The notes: generated by a model not told the origin, from the letters alone. A stretch of 12,902 bases of DNA from Brevundimonas sp. UBA5936 (GCA_002430835.1 DJDA01000024.1:1-12902); one strand, 5' to 3'; shown: positions 1-7,004, numbered from the stretch's first letter. Translations and numbers: made by a program.

Positions 1-1080
1 CGCCGCCAGCATCAGCGGCCCCAGCTGGGCCTCGCGCAGATCCGACCCGTTCAGCCGCGCCCGCGTCAGCCGCGCGCCGCGCAGATCGGCCCGGCGCAGA
101 TTGGCCGAGCGCAGGTCCGCGCCCTCCAGTTGCGCGCCCTGAAGCTGCACCCCCTCCATGTCCAGGCCGTAGAAGACCGCCCCCTTGGCCGACAGGGCCG
201 TCAGGTTCAGCCCGCGAATAGTGACCAGCGGCCGCAGATCCACCCCGTCGAACACCGAGGGCTGGCCCTCGGTCCCGCCCGTCTCGCACCATTGGGCGTG
301 GTCGCGCAGCATTTCGGCGGCGGGCATCTGGCTGACCGGCTCGCCCGCCGGGCGGTTGTCCACCAGGGCGCCGTCCATATTGGCCCCGTCCGTCCGCCAC
401 ATGGCGGCCTTGACCCCCACCAGGATGGCGTCGCTGAGGTCCGCCCCCGACAGGTCGGCGCCCGACAGGTCGGCCCCGGCCAGATCGGCGCCGCGGAAGC
501 TGGCCTGTTTCAGATTGGCCCGGACCAGCTTGCAGTCCTTCATGATGGCGTCGGTGAAATCGGCGGCCACGGCGACGACGCCGGTCATGCGCGAGCGTTG
601 CAGATTGGCGCCCGCCAAGACGGCGCCCTGCGCCTGGGTGTCGGCGCGCTTGCGCGCCTCGACGACGCGAAAGCCCAGCTTGGCGTCCTTGGCGGCGATG
701 GTCCCTTCACGCAGGTCGGCCTCGAACAGATCGGCCCCCGACAGGTCGGCGCCGCGCAGGCAGGCCCCGCGCAGGTCGGCCCGCCGCATGTTGGCGTCGA
801 TCAGGGTCACGTCCTGCATGTCCGCGCCGAAGAAGTTGGCGTTGTCCAGCTTGGCGCCCGTCAGGTCGCAGCCGATCAGGCAAGCCGCTGTGAAGTCGGC
901 GTCGGCCAGGTTGCGGCCGCGCAAGTTCACGCCTGACAGGTCCATCCAGGCGAAGACCGCCCGCGCCCCGCCCGGCCGCGCCTGCCACAGGCGGTCGTGC
1001 TTTAGGCAGACGGCGTCGACCTCTTCCTGGGTCAGCTTCCTGCGGACGGGTTCGACGGCCTCGCTCATGGGGGCGATCAT
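1..1080 (-). CDS. Pentapeptide-repeat protein (C-terminus beyond left edge)
   Basis: The minus strand is open for 360 codons with no stop before position 1, so the C-terminus is missing. Most of the protein follows the A(D/N)LXX pentapeptide rule, which in this family builds a right-handed quadrilateral beta-helix. Clear blocks lie at about residues 45-125, 150-220 and 300-355, for example the run ADLSGADLSGADLSDA near residue 203. Residues 1-40 look non-repeat, and 225-300 is a non-repeat insert. The insert contains an H-x2-W...GG segment resembling residues 28-38. No signal peptide or membrane segment is visible, so it is probably cytosolic. ATG codons at 1080 and 1068 are in frame, with a stop at 1084-1086; neither has a strong Shine-Dalgarno sequence, so the start is uncertain by four residues. 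It lies 73 bases downstream of the RibD-like gene on the same strand and may be co-transcribed. The molecular function is unknown; gyrase protection is known for some relatives but nothing here shows it. Confidence 0.88.
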   Translation of the reverse strand, partial: MIAPMSEAVEPVRRKLTQEEVDAVCLKHDRLWQARPGGARAVFAWMDLSGVNLRGRNLADADFTAACLIGCDLTGAKLDNANFFGADMQDVTLIDANMRRADLRGACLRGADLSGADLFEADLREGTIAAKDAKLGFRVVEARKRADTQAQGAVLAGANLQRSRMTGVVAVAADFTDAIMKDCKLVRANLKQASFRGADLAGADLSGADLSGADLSDAILVGVKAAMWRTDGANMDGALVDNRPAGEPVSQMPAAEMLRDHAQWCETGGTEGQPSVFDGVDLRPLVTIRGLNLTALSAKGAVFYGLDMEGVQLQGAQLEGADLRSANLRRADLRGARLTRARLNGSDLREAQLGPLMLAA

Positions 1081-1153
1081 GGCTTACGGCGGATTAAGGA
1101 AGCTTTGCGGAAACAACCGTTTTCGCGTCGTTCCCGCCCGCTGTCGCCGCGTT

Positions 1154-1783
1154 CTACTCCGTCAACAGACCCTGTTCGCGCAGGGCCTCGGCCAGCTCGC
1201 CCTCCTGGGTCCACAGACGAGTGTAGCCCGCTTCGCCCAGCCGGTTCAGCTCGGTCGTCAGATCGGCGCGCGCGGAGGCGGCGAAGCGGCCGTCGAAGCC
1301 CGCCCCGTCGAGGCTGACGCGCACCATCGGGCGGCCCGTCTCCAGACGGTGCAGGAAGCCTTCGCTCAGCACCGAAGCCTCTTCGCACAACAGACCCGTC
1401 TCGACCGTCAGGCCCGACTGGCGCAGCCGCTCCGTGCCCCGGCCCGAGGCGAAGGGCGACGGGTCCAGGGCGGCGATCACCACCCGCTCGACCCCGGCCT
1501 CGGCCAGGAAGTGGGCGCAGGACTTGCGGCCTGACGAGCGGGCGCCGCACGGCTCCAGCGTCACATAGGCGGTCGCGCCCTTCACGGCCTCGCCCGCCTC
1601 GGGCACGGCCTGCTCCTCGGCGTGGGGGCGTCCGCCCGGCGCCGTCGCCGCCTCGGCCAGTACGACCCCGTCCTTGACCAGGACGCAGCCGACCGCCGGA
1701 TTGGGCCAGGTCTCGCCCATGCGGCTGAGGGCCAGGTCGATGGCCCGTCGCATGAAGACGGCGTCTTGCGCCTGCCCGCTCAC
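1154..1783 (-). CDS. RibD-like cytidine-deaminase-fold protein lacking most of the reductase domain
   Basis: This 209-residue protein starts with GTG at 1783, whose GTGA overlaps the gpmA stop; translational coupling is likely. Residues 10-145 match the N-terminal deaminase half of RibD, which deaminates 2,5-diamino-6-ribosylamino-pyrimidinone phosphate in riboflavin synthesis. Visible motifs are NPAVGCV (28-34), the zinc and catalytic HAE (54-56), and LEPC (76-79) with a second Cys at 89. Nine residues separate the two cysteines, whereas the usual RibD motif PCSHHGRTPPC has eight. RibD is normally about 360 residues. Here the text after RPMVRVSLDG (151-160) shrinks to about 50 residues, ending in a piece resembling the reductase tail (GELAEALREQGLL), so the NADPH-binding core is absent. 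It probably acts as a deaminase only, on a riboflavin intermediate or another heterocycle. The chromosome probably carries a complete RibD elsewhere, but that cannot be seen here. An internal ATG at codon 11 is a less likely start because it would lose part of the first helix. Confidence 0.82.
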   Translation of the reverse strand: MSGQAQDAVFMRRAIDLALSRMGETWPNPAVGCVLVKDGVVLAEAATAPGGRPHAEEQAVPEAGEAVKGATAYVTLEPCGARSSGRKSCAHFLAEAGVERVVIAALDPSPFASGRGTERLRQSGLTVETGLLCEEASVLSEGFLHRLETGRPMVRVSLDGAGFDGRFAASARADLTTELNRLGEAGYTRLWTQEGELAEALREQGLLTE

Positions 1784-2505
1784 GCGATCACTCTCGCGAT
1801 TGGGGGCAGAGCCTGCGCCCGCCCCTCGTCCAGATAGCGGGCGGCGACCGGCTTCAGGTCGGCGTCCAGGTCGATCTCCAGCGGATTGCCGGTCGGGATC
1901 TCGACGTCGACGATCTTGTCGTCCGGCACGGCGAACAACAGCTTGACGATGGCGCGCAGGGAGTTGCCGTGGGCGGCGATCAGCACGTCCTCGCCCGCCT
2001 TCAGGCGCGGGGCGATCTCGGCGTCCCAATAAGGCTGCACCCGGTCCAGCGTGGTCTTCAGGCTCTCGGTGTCGGGGATTTCCTTGCCGGCGTAGCGGGG
2101 GTCCGCGTCGAAATCGAACTCGCCGCCCGGCGCCAGCGGCGGCGGCGGCACGTCATAGCTGCGGCGCCAGACCTTGACCTGGTCCTCGCCGTGCTTGGCC
2201 GCCGTCTCGGCCTTGTCCAGCCCGGTCAGGCCGCCGTAGTGGCGCTCGTTCAGGCGCCAGTCCTCGATCACCGGCACATCCTTCAACCCGGCCGAATCCA
2301 GCGCCAGGGCGCCGGTACGCTTGGCCCGCTTCAGCACCGAGGTGAACATGACCGCCGGGGTAAAGCCCGCCTGCGCGATCAGCTCGCCGCCGCGCCGAGC
2401 CTGGGCCTCGCCCTCCGCCGTCAGGTCGACGTCGACCCAGCCGGTGAAGCGGTTTTCCAGGTTCCATTGGCTCTGGCCGTGGCGCAGCAGGATCAGGCGG
2501 GTCAT
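1780..2505 (-). CDS. gpmA: 2,3-bisphosphoglycerate-dependent phosphoglycerate mutase
   Basis: GpmA interconverts 3-phosphoglycerate and 2-phosphoglycerate in glycolysis and gluconeogenesis, in the cytosol, through a phosphohistidine intermediate. The 241-residue product has the family signature LRHGQSQWN, with RHG at 8-10 and the phosphorylated histidine at His9. The catalytic acid lies in NERHYGG (Glu87), and the second conserved histidine is in AAHGNS (His179). Length is normal for a dPGM (about 230-250). The ATG at 2505 is chosen because the leader has GGAG about six bases upstream and the protein then begins MTRLILLRHG as in relatives. An in-frame ATG at 2523 would add six residues and lies inside the leader. 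It is the first gene of a probable gpmA > ribD-like operon, with a predicted promoter about 35-60 bases upstream. Confidence 0.96.
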   Translation of the reverse strand: MTRLILLRHGQSQWNLENRFTGWVDVDLTAEGEAQARRGGELIAQAGFTPAVMFTSVLKRAKRTGALALDSAGLKDVPVIEDWRLNERHYGGLTGLDKAETAAKHGEDQVKVWRRSYDVPPPPLAPGGEFDFDADPRYAGKEIPDTESLKTTLDRVQPYWDAEIAPRLKAGEDVLIAAHGNSLRAIVKLLFAVPDDKIVDVEIPTGNPLEIDLDADLKPVAARYLDEGRAQALPPIARVIA

Positions 2506-2539
2506 CAGGGTCTCCGGGAGCATCCGTATCTGGGTTTCT

Positions 2540-2568
2540 CGCTAGGCCCCCGACGCGGGGGCGGTCAA
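2540..2568 (-). promoter_or_regulatory. Predicted gpmA promoter with palindromic spacer
   Basis: On the minus strand, TTGACC (2568-2563) serves as a -35 element and CTAGCG (2545-2540) as a plausible -10. They are separated by exactly 17 bases. The spacer is a perfect inverted repeat, GCCCCCG-CGT-CGGGGGC (2562-2546). Transcription would start near 2533, leaving a short leader that carries the Shine-Dalgarno sequence. The -35 is good for an alphaproteobacterial housekeeping promoter; the -10 is weak. The palindrome could be a repressor site lying between the two elements. Confidence 0.5.
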
Positions 2569-2629
2569 GGTTTCGCCGCACGTCAGAGATTACAGCCGCC
2601 TCGACCGCAGCCATAACAGGGGTCGCGCG

Positions 2630-2659
2630 TTGTGGCCTCTCGAGCAGGGGGAGGCTATA
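2630..2659 (+). promoter_or_regulatory. Possible promoter for the phosphohexomutase gene
   Basis: TTGTGG (2630-2635) and GCTATA (2654-2659) are spaced 18 bases apart, and GCTATAG resembles the alphaproteobacterial -10 form GCTANAWC. Transcription would start near 2667. The leader would then carry a small stem-loop, CCGCT-ctcccc-AGCGG (2682-2697), just before the AGGA ribosome-binding site at 2705-2708. The match is only moderate; the promoter is inferred mainly because this divergent gap must hold one. Confidence 0.3.
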
Positions 2660-2714
2660 GGCCGAGGTTGCACTACGGCCCCCGCTCTCCCCAGCGGCCC
2701 ATCTAGGAAGACTT

Positions 2715-4214
2715 ATGCAAAAGCCCCGTCAGGACATCCGCCCCAACACCGCGGAGTATGAAACCCTGCCCCTGGTCAAGCCGACCGGCTTTCGCGAATA
2801 CGACGCCCGCTGGATTCTGGAAAAAGAGATCAACCTTCTGGGCATCCAGGCCCTGGGCCTTGGCCTGGCCACCTATGTCCAAGAAATCGGCCAGACGCCG
2901 AAGATCGCCGTGGGCCACGACTTCCGCGGCTATTCCCTGTCGGTGAAACAGGCGCTGATCCTGGGTCTGCTGGAAGGCGGCATGGAGGTGCTGGACATCG
3001 GCCTGGCCCTGTCGCCGATGGCCTATTACGCCCAGTTCGCGCTGGACTGCCCCTGCGTCGCCATGGTCACGGCCAGCCACAATGAGAACGGCTGGACCGG
3101 CGTGAAGATGGGCGCCCAGGCGCCGCTGACCTTCGGTCCCGACGAAATGGGCCGCCTGAAAGAGATCGTCCTGAACGGCCAGGGCGTCGCCCGCCCCGGC
3201 GGCCGTCTGGAGCGCGTCGAGGGCTTCCGCGAGACCTACATCAAGGACGTGGCCTCCAAGGTGAAGCTGTCCCGCCCGCTCAAGGTCGTGGCCGCCTGCG
3301 GCAACGGCACGGCCGGCGCCTTCGCCCCCGAGGTTCTGCGCCTGATGGGCGCCGAGGTGATCGAGATGGACACCGACCTCGACTACACCTTCCCCAAATA
3401 CAATCCGAACCCGGAAGATCACGCCATGCTGGTGCAGATGGCGGCCAAGGTGAAAGAAACCGGCGCCGACCTGGCCCTGGGCTTCGACGGCGACGGCGAC
3501 CGCTGCGGCGTGGTCGACGACACGGGCGAGGAGATCTTCGCCGACAAGATCGGCCTGATGCTGGCCCGCGACCTGTCGGCCCTCCACCCGAACGCGACCT
3601 TCGTCGTCGATGTGAAGTCGACCGGCCTCTACAAGACCGACGAAGTGCTCAAGGCCAACGGCGCGACCACCGTCTACTGGAAGACCGGCCACTCCTACAT
3701 CAAGCGCAAGACCGCCGAACTAGGCGCCCTGGCCGGGTTCGAGAAGTCGGGCCACTTCTTCCTGTCGGGCGATCTGGGCCACGGCTATGACGACGGCCTG
3801 GTGGCGGCGGGCGCCGTCCTGGCCATGCTGGACCGCAACCCCGGCAAGTCGCTCAGCGAACTGAAGACCGCCCTGCCAGACGCCTGGACCAGCCTGACCA
3901 TGTCGCCGCACTGCGACGACGAGCTGAAGTACGACGTCCTGGCCAAAATCGTGAAGGAATACGAGGAACTGGCGGCGTCCGGCGGCGAAATCCTCGGCCG
4001 CAGGATCGTCGAGGCCATCACCGTCAACGGCGTGCGCGTCCACCTGGAAGACGGCTCCTGGGTGCTGGTCCGCGCCTCCTCCAACAAGCCGGAGCTGGTC
4101 GTGGTGGTCGAAAGCATGAGGTCGGCGGACGACATGCGCGACCTGTTCCGCAAGGAAGTGAAGCCCCGCCTGGCCGCCCACCCGGAAATCGGGGCCTTCA
4201 ACCAGGAAATCTGA
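2715..4214 (+). CDS. Phosphomannomutase/phosphoglucomutase (alpha-D-phosphohexomutase)
   Basis: This 499-residue enzyme of the alpha-D-phosphohexomutase superfamily moves phosphate between C6 and C1 of hexose, giving mannose-1-phosphate or glucose-1-phosphate for nucleotide-sugar synthesis in the cytosol. All four signature loops are present. The phosphoserine loop is TASHNENG with the acceptor Ser121. The Mg-binding loop is DGDGDR (258-263). The sugar-specificity loop is GFEKSGHF (341-348). The phosphate-binding loop near the C-terminus is RASSNKP (453-459). The last two resemble dual-specificity PMM/PGM enzymes of the AlgC/PgmG type more than GlmM, but sequence alone does not settle mannose versus glucose preference. 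The ATG at 2715 is supported by AGGA six bases upstream. It is transcribed away from gpmA. The FAD-binding protein follows 43 bases downstream and may share the transcript. Confidence 0.93.
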   Translation: MQKPRQDIRPNTAEYETLPLVKPTGFREYDARWILEKEINLLGIQALGLGLATYVQEIGQTPKIAVGHDFRGYSLSVKQALILGLLEGGMEVLDIGLALSPMAYYAQFALDCPCVAMVTASHNENGWTGVKMGAQAPLTFGPDEMGRLKEIVLNGQGVARPGGRLERVEGFRETYIKDVASKVKLSRPLKVVAACGNGTAGAFAPEVLRLMGAEVIEMDTDLDYTFPKYNPNPEDHAMLVQMAAKVKETGADLALGFDGDGDRCGVVDDTGEEIFADKIGLMLARDLSALHPNATFVVDVKSTGLYKTDEVLKANGATTVYWKTGHSYIKRKTAELGALAGFEKSGHFFLSGDLGHGYDDGLVAAGAVLAMLDRNPGKSLSELKTALPDAWTSLTMSPHCDDELKYDVLAKIVKEYEELAASGGEILGRRIVEAITVNGVRVHLEDGSWVLVRASSNKPELVVVVESMRSADDMRDLFRKEVKPRLAAHPEIGAFNQEI

Positions 4215-4257
4215 TTCCGGTTTGACCGGCGGCGGCGTCGTGGACGATGCTTGTTCC

Positions 4258-5568
4258 ATGAACGACGCCGCCGCCTCCCTCCCCGTGGTCATCGTCGGCG
4301 GCGGGTTCTCCGGCGCCATGCTGGCCGCGCGCCTGGCCGAACTGGGCCAGGCCTCGGTCCTGATCGAACGCGGCGAACAGGTCGGTCTCGGCGTCGCCTA
4401 TTCCACGCCCCTGGACGACCACCGCCTCAACGTTCGCGCCGAGCGGATGAGCGCCCGCCCCGACCGGCCCGCCGACTTCACCGACTGGCTGGCGCTCCAC
4501 GCCCCCGCCTTCGCCGATCCGAACGGCTTCGCCCCGCGCCGTCTCTACGGCCTCTATGTACAGGCCCGCCTGGCCGAGGCCGAAGCCGCCCATCCCGGCC
4601 TGATCCGTCGCGTGAAGGGCGAGGCCGTCCGCATCGAAGGCGAGACCGTCCTCCTCGCCGACGGCGCCCGCATCCCCGGCCGCGCCGTGGCGCTGGCCAC
4701 CGGCAACCCGCCGCCCCGCCCCGCCGTCTCGGGCGAAGGCCCCCGCCGCATCGCCGACCCGTGGCGGCCCGACGCCCTGGCCGCGATCGCCCCTGACGAC
4801 GACGTGCTGATCCTCGGCTCCGGCCTGACCATGGTCGATGTCGTCCTGGCGCTTCAGGCCCAGGGCTGGCGCGGCCGGGCGACGGTCGTGTCACGGCGCG
4901 GTCTGTTGCCCCAGGCCCACGGCGCCCACCACGACGCCCCGATCGACCTGCCGCCCGAGGCGCTGACCGGCGCCCTGTCCCGCCGTCTGACCTCAGTGCG
5001 GCGCCTGGCCCGCGATCACGGCTGGCGCCGCGTCATGGAGGGCTATCGCCCCATCACCGCCGCGCTGTGGGGCGCCGCGACGATCGCCGAACGCGCCCGC
5101 TTCCTGCGCCATCTGCGCCCCTGGTGGGACGTTCATCGCCACCGCATCGCGCCCGAGATCGCCGCCGTGCTGGAGACGCTGATGGCGGCGAACCGCCTGA
5201 CCGTCGTCGCAGGCCGCGCCCAGACGACGAAGGTCGATGACCGGGGCGTGACCCTGACTGTCCGCATACGGAACGGCGAAGCTCAAGCCTTCCCCGCCGC
5301 CTGGTTGATCGACTGCACCGGGCCCGGCCACGACGCCGCCCGCGCGCTCCTGACCGCCGCCCTGATCGCCGAAGGCCGCGCCCGCCTCGACGCGGTCGAT
5401 CTGGGCTTCGACCTCGACGCCGAGGGCCGCGTGCTGCACGCCGACGGCGCCGCCGATCCCGGCCTGTTCGTGCTCGGCCCCCCGGCTCGCGCCGCCTTCT
5501 GGGAGACGATCGCCGTACCGGATATCCGCCAGCGCATCGAGGCCCTGGCCCGCGCCCTCGCCGGTTGA
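4258..5568 (+). CDS. FAD/NAD(P)-binding protein, YdhS-like
   Basis: The 436-residue protein begins with a Rossmann dinucleotide-binding fold, VVIVGGGFSGAMLAARL, with the GxGxxG-type glycines at 14-19. This is followed by an acidic residue ending the second strand (IERGE, about residue 37). A second nucleotide-binding motif is LILGSGLTMVD (184-194), and a late LIDCTGPG (350-357) is typical of FAD enzymes. This two-nucleotide arrangement and the GVAYST segment match the NAD_binding_9 family that includes E. coli YdhS; the reaction is unknown. No membrane segment or signal peptide is visible. ATG 4258 is chosen as the conventional start. TTG at 4222 and GTG at 4240 are in frame and would add 12 or 6 residues, and no site has a strong Shine-Dalgarno sequence. 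It follows the phosphohexomutase closely enough for one operon, but a functional link is not evident. Confidence 0.88.
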   Translation: MNDAAASLPVVIVGGGFSGAMLAARLAELGQASVLIERGEQVGLGVAYSTPLDDHRLNVRAERMSARPDRPADFTDWLALHAPAFADPNGFAPRRLYGLYVQARLAEAEAAHPGLIRRVKGEAVRIEGETVLLADGARIPGRAVALATGNPPPRPAVSGEGPRRIADPWRPDALAAIAPDDDVLILGSGLTMVDVVLALQAQGWRGRATVVSRRGLLPQAHGAHHDAPIDLPPEALTGALSRRLTSVRRLARDHGWRRVMEGYRPITAALWGAATIAERARFLRHLRPWWDVHRHRIAPEIAAVLETLMAANRLTVVAGRAQTTKVDDRGVTLTVRIRNGEAQAFPAAWLIDCTGPGHDAARALLTAALIAEGRARLDAVDLGFDLDAEGRVLHADGAADPGLFVLGPPARAAFWETIAVPDIRQRIEALARALAG

Positions 5569-5588
5569 CGCGCGCCGTTCAGGCGGTC

Positions 5589-5633
5589 GGAATTTCCAAG
5601 GCTTCGCGCCTTCCTCTGCGAGACTTAGCGTCT
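5589..5633. repeat. Three adjacent short inverted repeats
   Basis: Just after the FAD-protein stop lie GGAA-T-TTCC (5589-5597), AAGGC-ttcgc-GCCTT (5598-5612) and AGAC-ttagc-GTCT (5621-5633). Each is perfect but short. The second may serve as a weak transcription end for the upstream gene, although no T-run follows. The group also lies directly upstream of the PLP-enzyme promoter region, so a binding-site role is possible. Confidence 0.35.
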
Positions 5634-5660
5634 GGCGAGCCTTTCCTGGGTCCGCTATCA
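5632..5660 (+). promoter_or_regulatory. Possible promoter for the PLP-enzyme gene
   Basis: CTGGCG (5632-5637) and CTATCA (5655-5660) are spaced 17 bases apart; the -10 lies within GCTATCAC, resembling GCTANAWC. The -35 is poor. A very strong purine-rich ribosome-binding site, AGGAGAGGA (5668-5676), follows before the ATG at 5686, so a start of transcription around 5667 would leave only a minimal leader. Confidence 0.25.
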
Positions 5661-5685
5661 CCGGGACAGGAGAGGAAACACAAAA

Positions 5686-6972
5686 ATGAACCGTCACCGC
5701 ACCCGCGTACTTGGGGATCGCACCCTCGCGCCTGAAACCCTGATGATGGGCTACGGCTATGATCCGGCCCTGTCGGAGGGCGCGATCAAGGCGCCGCTGT
5801 TCCAGGCCTCGACCTTCGTCTTCAAATCGGCCGAGGACGGCAAACGCTTCTTCGAGGTCGCCTACGGCCTGCGCCAGCGCGACCCGGACGAGGCCCTGGG
5901 CCTGATCTACTCGCGCATCAACAATCCGAACCTTGAGATTCTGGAAGACCGCCTCGCCGTCTGGGACAAGGCCGACAAGGCCCTGGTCTTCTCCAGCGGC
6001 ATGGCCGCCATCTCGACCGCTATGCTGGCCCTGGTGCGGCCCGGCGACGTCATCCTCTATACGGCCCCGGCCTATGGCGGCACCGAATACCTGTTCGACC
6101 GCATCCTGCCCCGCTACGGCGTCAAGGCGATCAGCGTCCCCGCCGCCGAGGGCGCCGACGCCCTGGACGCCGCCATGATCGCGGCGGCCGCGCAGGCCAA
6201 GGCCACCGGCGGACGCCTGGCCGCCGTCTATCTGGAGACCCCGGCCAATCCGACCAACCAGCTGGTCGACATCGCCCGCGCGGTCGCCGGCGCCAGGGCG
6301 TTGGGTCAGACCGAACCGCCGGCAGTCGCCGTCGACAACACCTTCCTCGGCCCTCTGTGGCAGAGCCCGCTGGAGCTGGGCGCCGACCTCGTCCTCTATT
6401 CGCTGACCAAATACGTCGGCGGCCACTCGGACCTGATTGCGGGCGGCTGCATGGGCGGGGCCGACATCATGGCCCGCGTCGGCGAGATGCGGACCATCTG
6501 CGGCACCACCGCCGATCCGCATACGGCCTGGCTGCTGCTGCGCAGTCTGGAGACCCTGCACATCCGCATGGAGCGGGCGCAGGACAACGCCCTGATCCTG
6601 GCCGAGCGGCTGCGCGCCGATCCGCGCGTCAGCGCCGTCCTGACGGCAGGCGGGCCGGACGCCTCGCCCGAACAGCAGGCGATCTTCGAGGCCCAGTGCA
6701 AGGGCTCCGGCTCGACCTTCTCGCTGGAGCTTCCGGGCGGCGAGGCCGAGGCCTTCCGCATGCTGAACGCGTTGCGCCTGTTCAAGCTGGCCGTCAGCCT
6801 GGGCGGCGCCGAGAGCCTGGCGTCGCACCCCTCCAGCATGACCCACTCCGACTACACGCCCGAAGCCAAGGCCCGCAGCGGCATCGGCGACAACCTGGTG
6901 CGTCTGTCGGTCGGCATCGAGAACGTCGACGACCTGTGGGCCGACCTGAATCAGGCCCTGTCCGCGATCTGA
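5686..6972 (+). CDS. Cys/Met-metabolism PLP enzyme (cystathionine gamma-synthase/lyase or methionine gamma-lyase type)
   Basis: A 428-residue fold-type I PLP enzyme of the Cys/Met metabolism family (PF01053), acting in the cytosol on sulfur amino acids. The PLP lysine is Lys242 in SLTKYVGGHSD. The cofactor ring aspartate is Asp217 in VDNTF. The phosphate-binding Tyr75/Arg77 of the neighbouring subunit are in IYSRINNP, and SSGMAA (103-108) and AYGGTEYLF (129-137) are also conserved. The residue after YG is Gly; classical methionine gamma-lyases carry Cys there, so this residue favours a cystathionine lyase or synthase-like site. It is slightly longer than the usual 380-400, with an N-terminal extension and an insert near 60-72. 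The start is well fixed by AGGAGAGGA nine bases upstream. No riboswitch of the SAM type is recognised in the 117-base leader. It stands alone, convergent with glmM. Precise substrate is uncertain. Confidence 0.9.
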   Translation: MNRHRTRVLGDRTLAPETLMMGYGYDPALSEGAIKAPLFQASTFVFKSAEDGKRFFEVAYGLRQRDPDEALGLIYSRINNPNLEILEDRLAVWDKADKALVFSSGMAAISTAMLALVRPGDVILYTAPAYGGTEYLFDRILPRYGVKAISVPAAEGADALDAAMIAAAAQAKATGGRLAAVYLETPANPTNQLVDIARAVAGARALGQTEPPAVAVDNTFLGPLWQSPLELGADLVLYSLTKYVGGHSDLIAGGCMGGADIMARVGEMRTICGTTADPHTAWLLLRSLETLHIRMERAQDNALILAERLRADPRVSAVLTAGGPDASPEQQAIFEAQCKGSGSTFSLELPGGEAEAFRMLNALRLFKLAVSLGGAESLASHPSSMTHSDYTPEAKARSGIGDNLVRLSVGIENVDDLWADLNQALSAI

Positions 6973-6979
6973 AGGCGCG

Positions 6980-7004
6980 GGCGGCGGGCGATCAGCCCGC
7001 CGCC
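6980..7004. terminator. Hairpin between convergent genes (probable bidirectional terminator)
   Basis: A perfect 10-base inverted repeat, GGCGGCGGGC - gatca - GCCCGCCGCC, has a five-base loop and begins eight bases after the PLP-enzyme stop. Its right arm encodes the last glmM codons, and the glmM stop codon (6992-6994) sits in the loop. There is no real T-run on either side, as is common in high-GC alphaproteobacteria, so strength is uncertain. Confidence 0.55.

Noticed and set aside
449..480. CRISPR-like short DNA repeats (CGACAGGTCGGC units)
   Set aside because: The 15-base spacing follows the ADLSG codons of the pentapeptide protein; there are no spacers.
1108..1125. Near-palindrome CGGAAAC-AACC-GTTTTCG before the pentapeptide gene
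   Set aside because: One arm mismatch and no promoter elements aligned with it; too weak to call a site.
130..1534. Long plus-strand open frames opposite the pentapeptide gene
   Set aside because: They are reading shadows of the repeat-rich minus-strand gene; their products are low-complexity Q/G/A- or R/S-rich and match no family.
2506..2523. Upstream in-frame ATG for gpmA at 2523
   Set aside because: It would lie in the leader, add non-conserved residues and place the good GGAG inside the coding region.
4993..6846. 617-codon minus-strand frame opposite the FAD protein and PLP enzyme
   Set aside because: It spans two well-supported plus-strand genes and an intergenic gap, has Q/G/R-rich composition and no recognisable domain.
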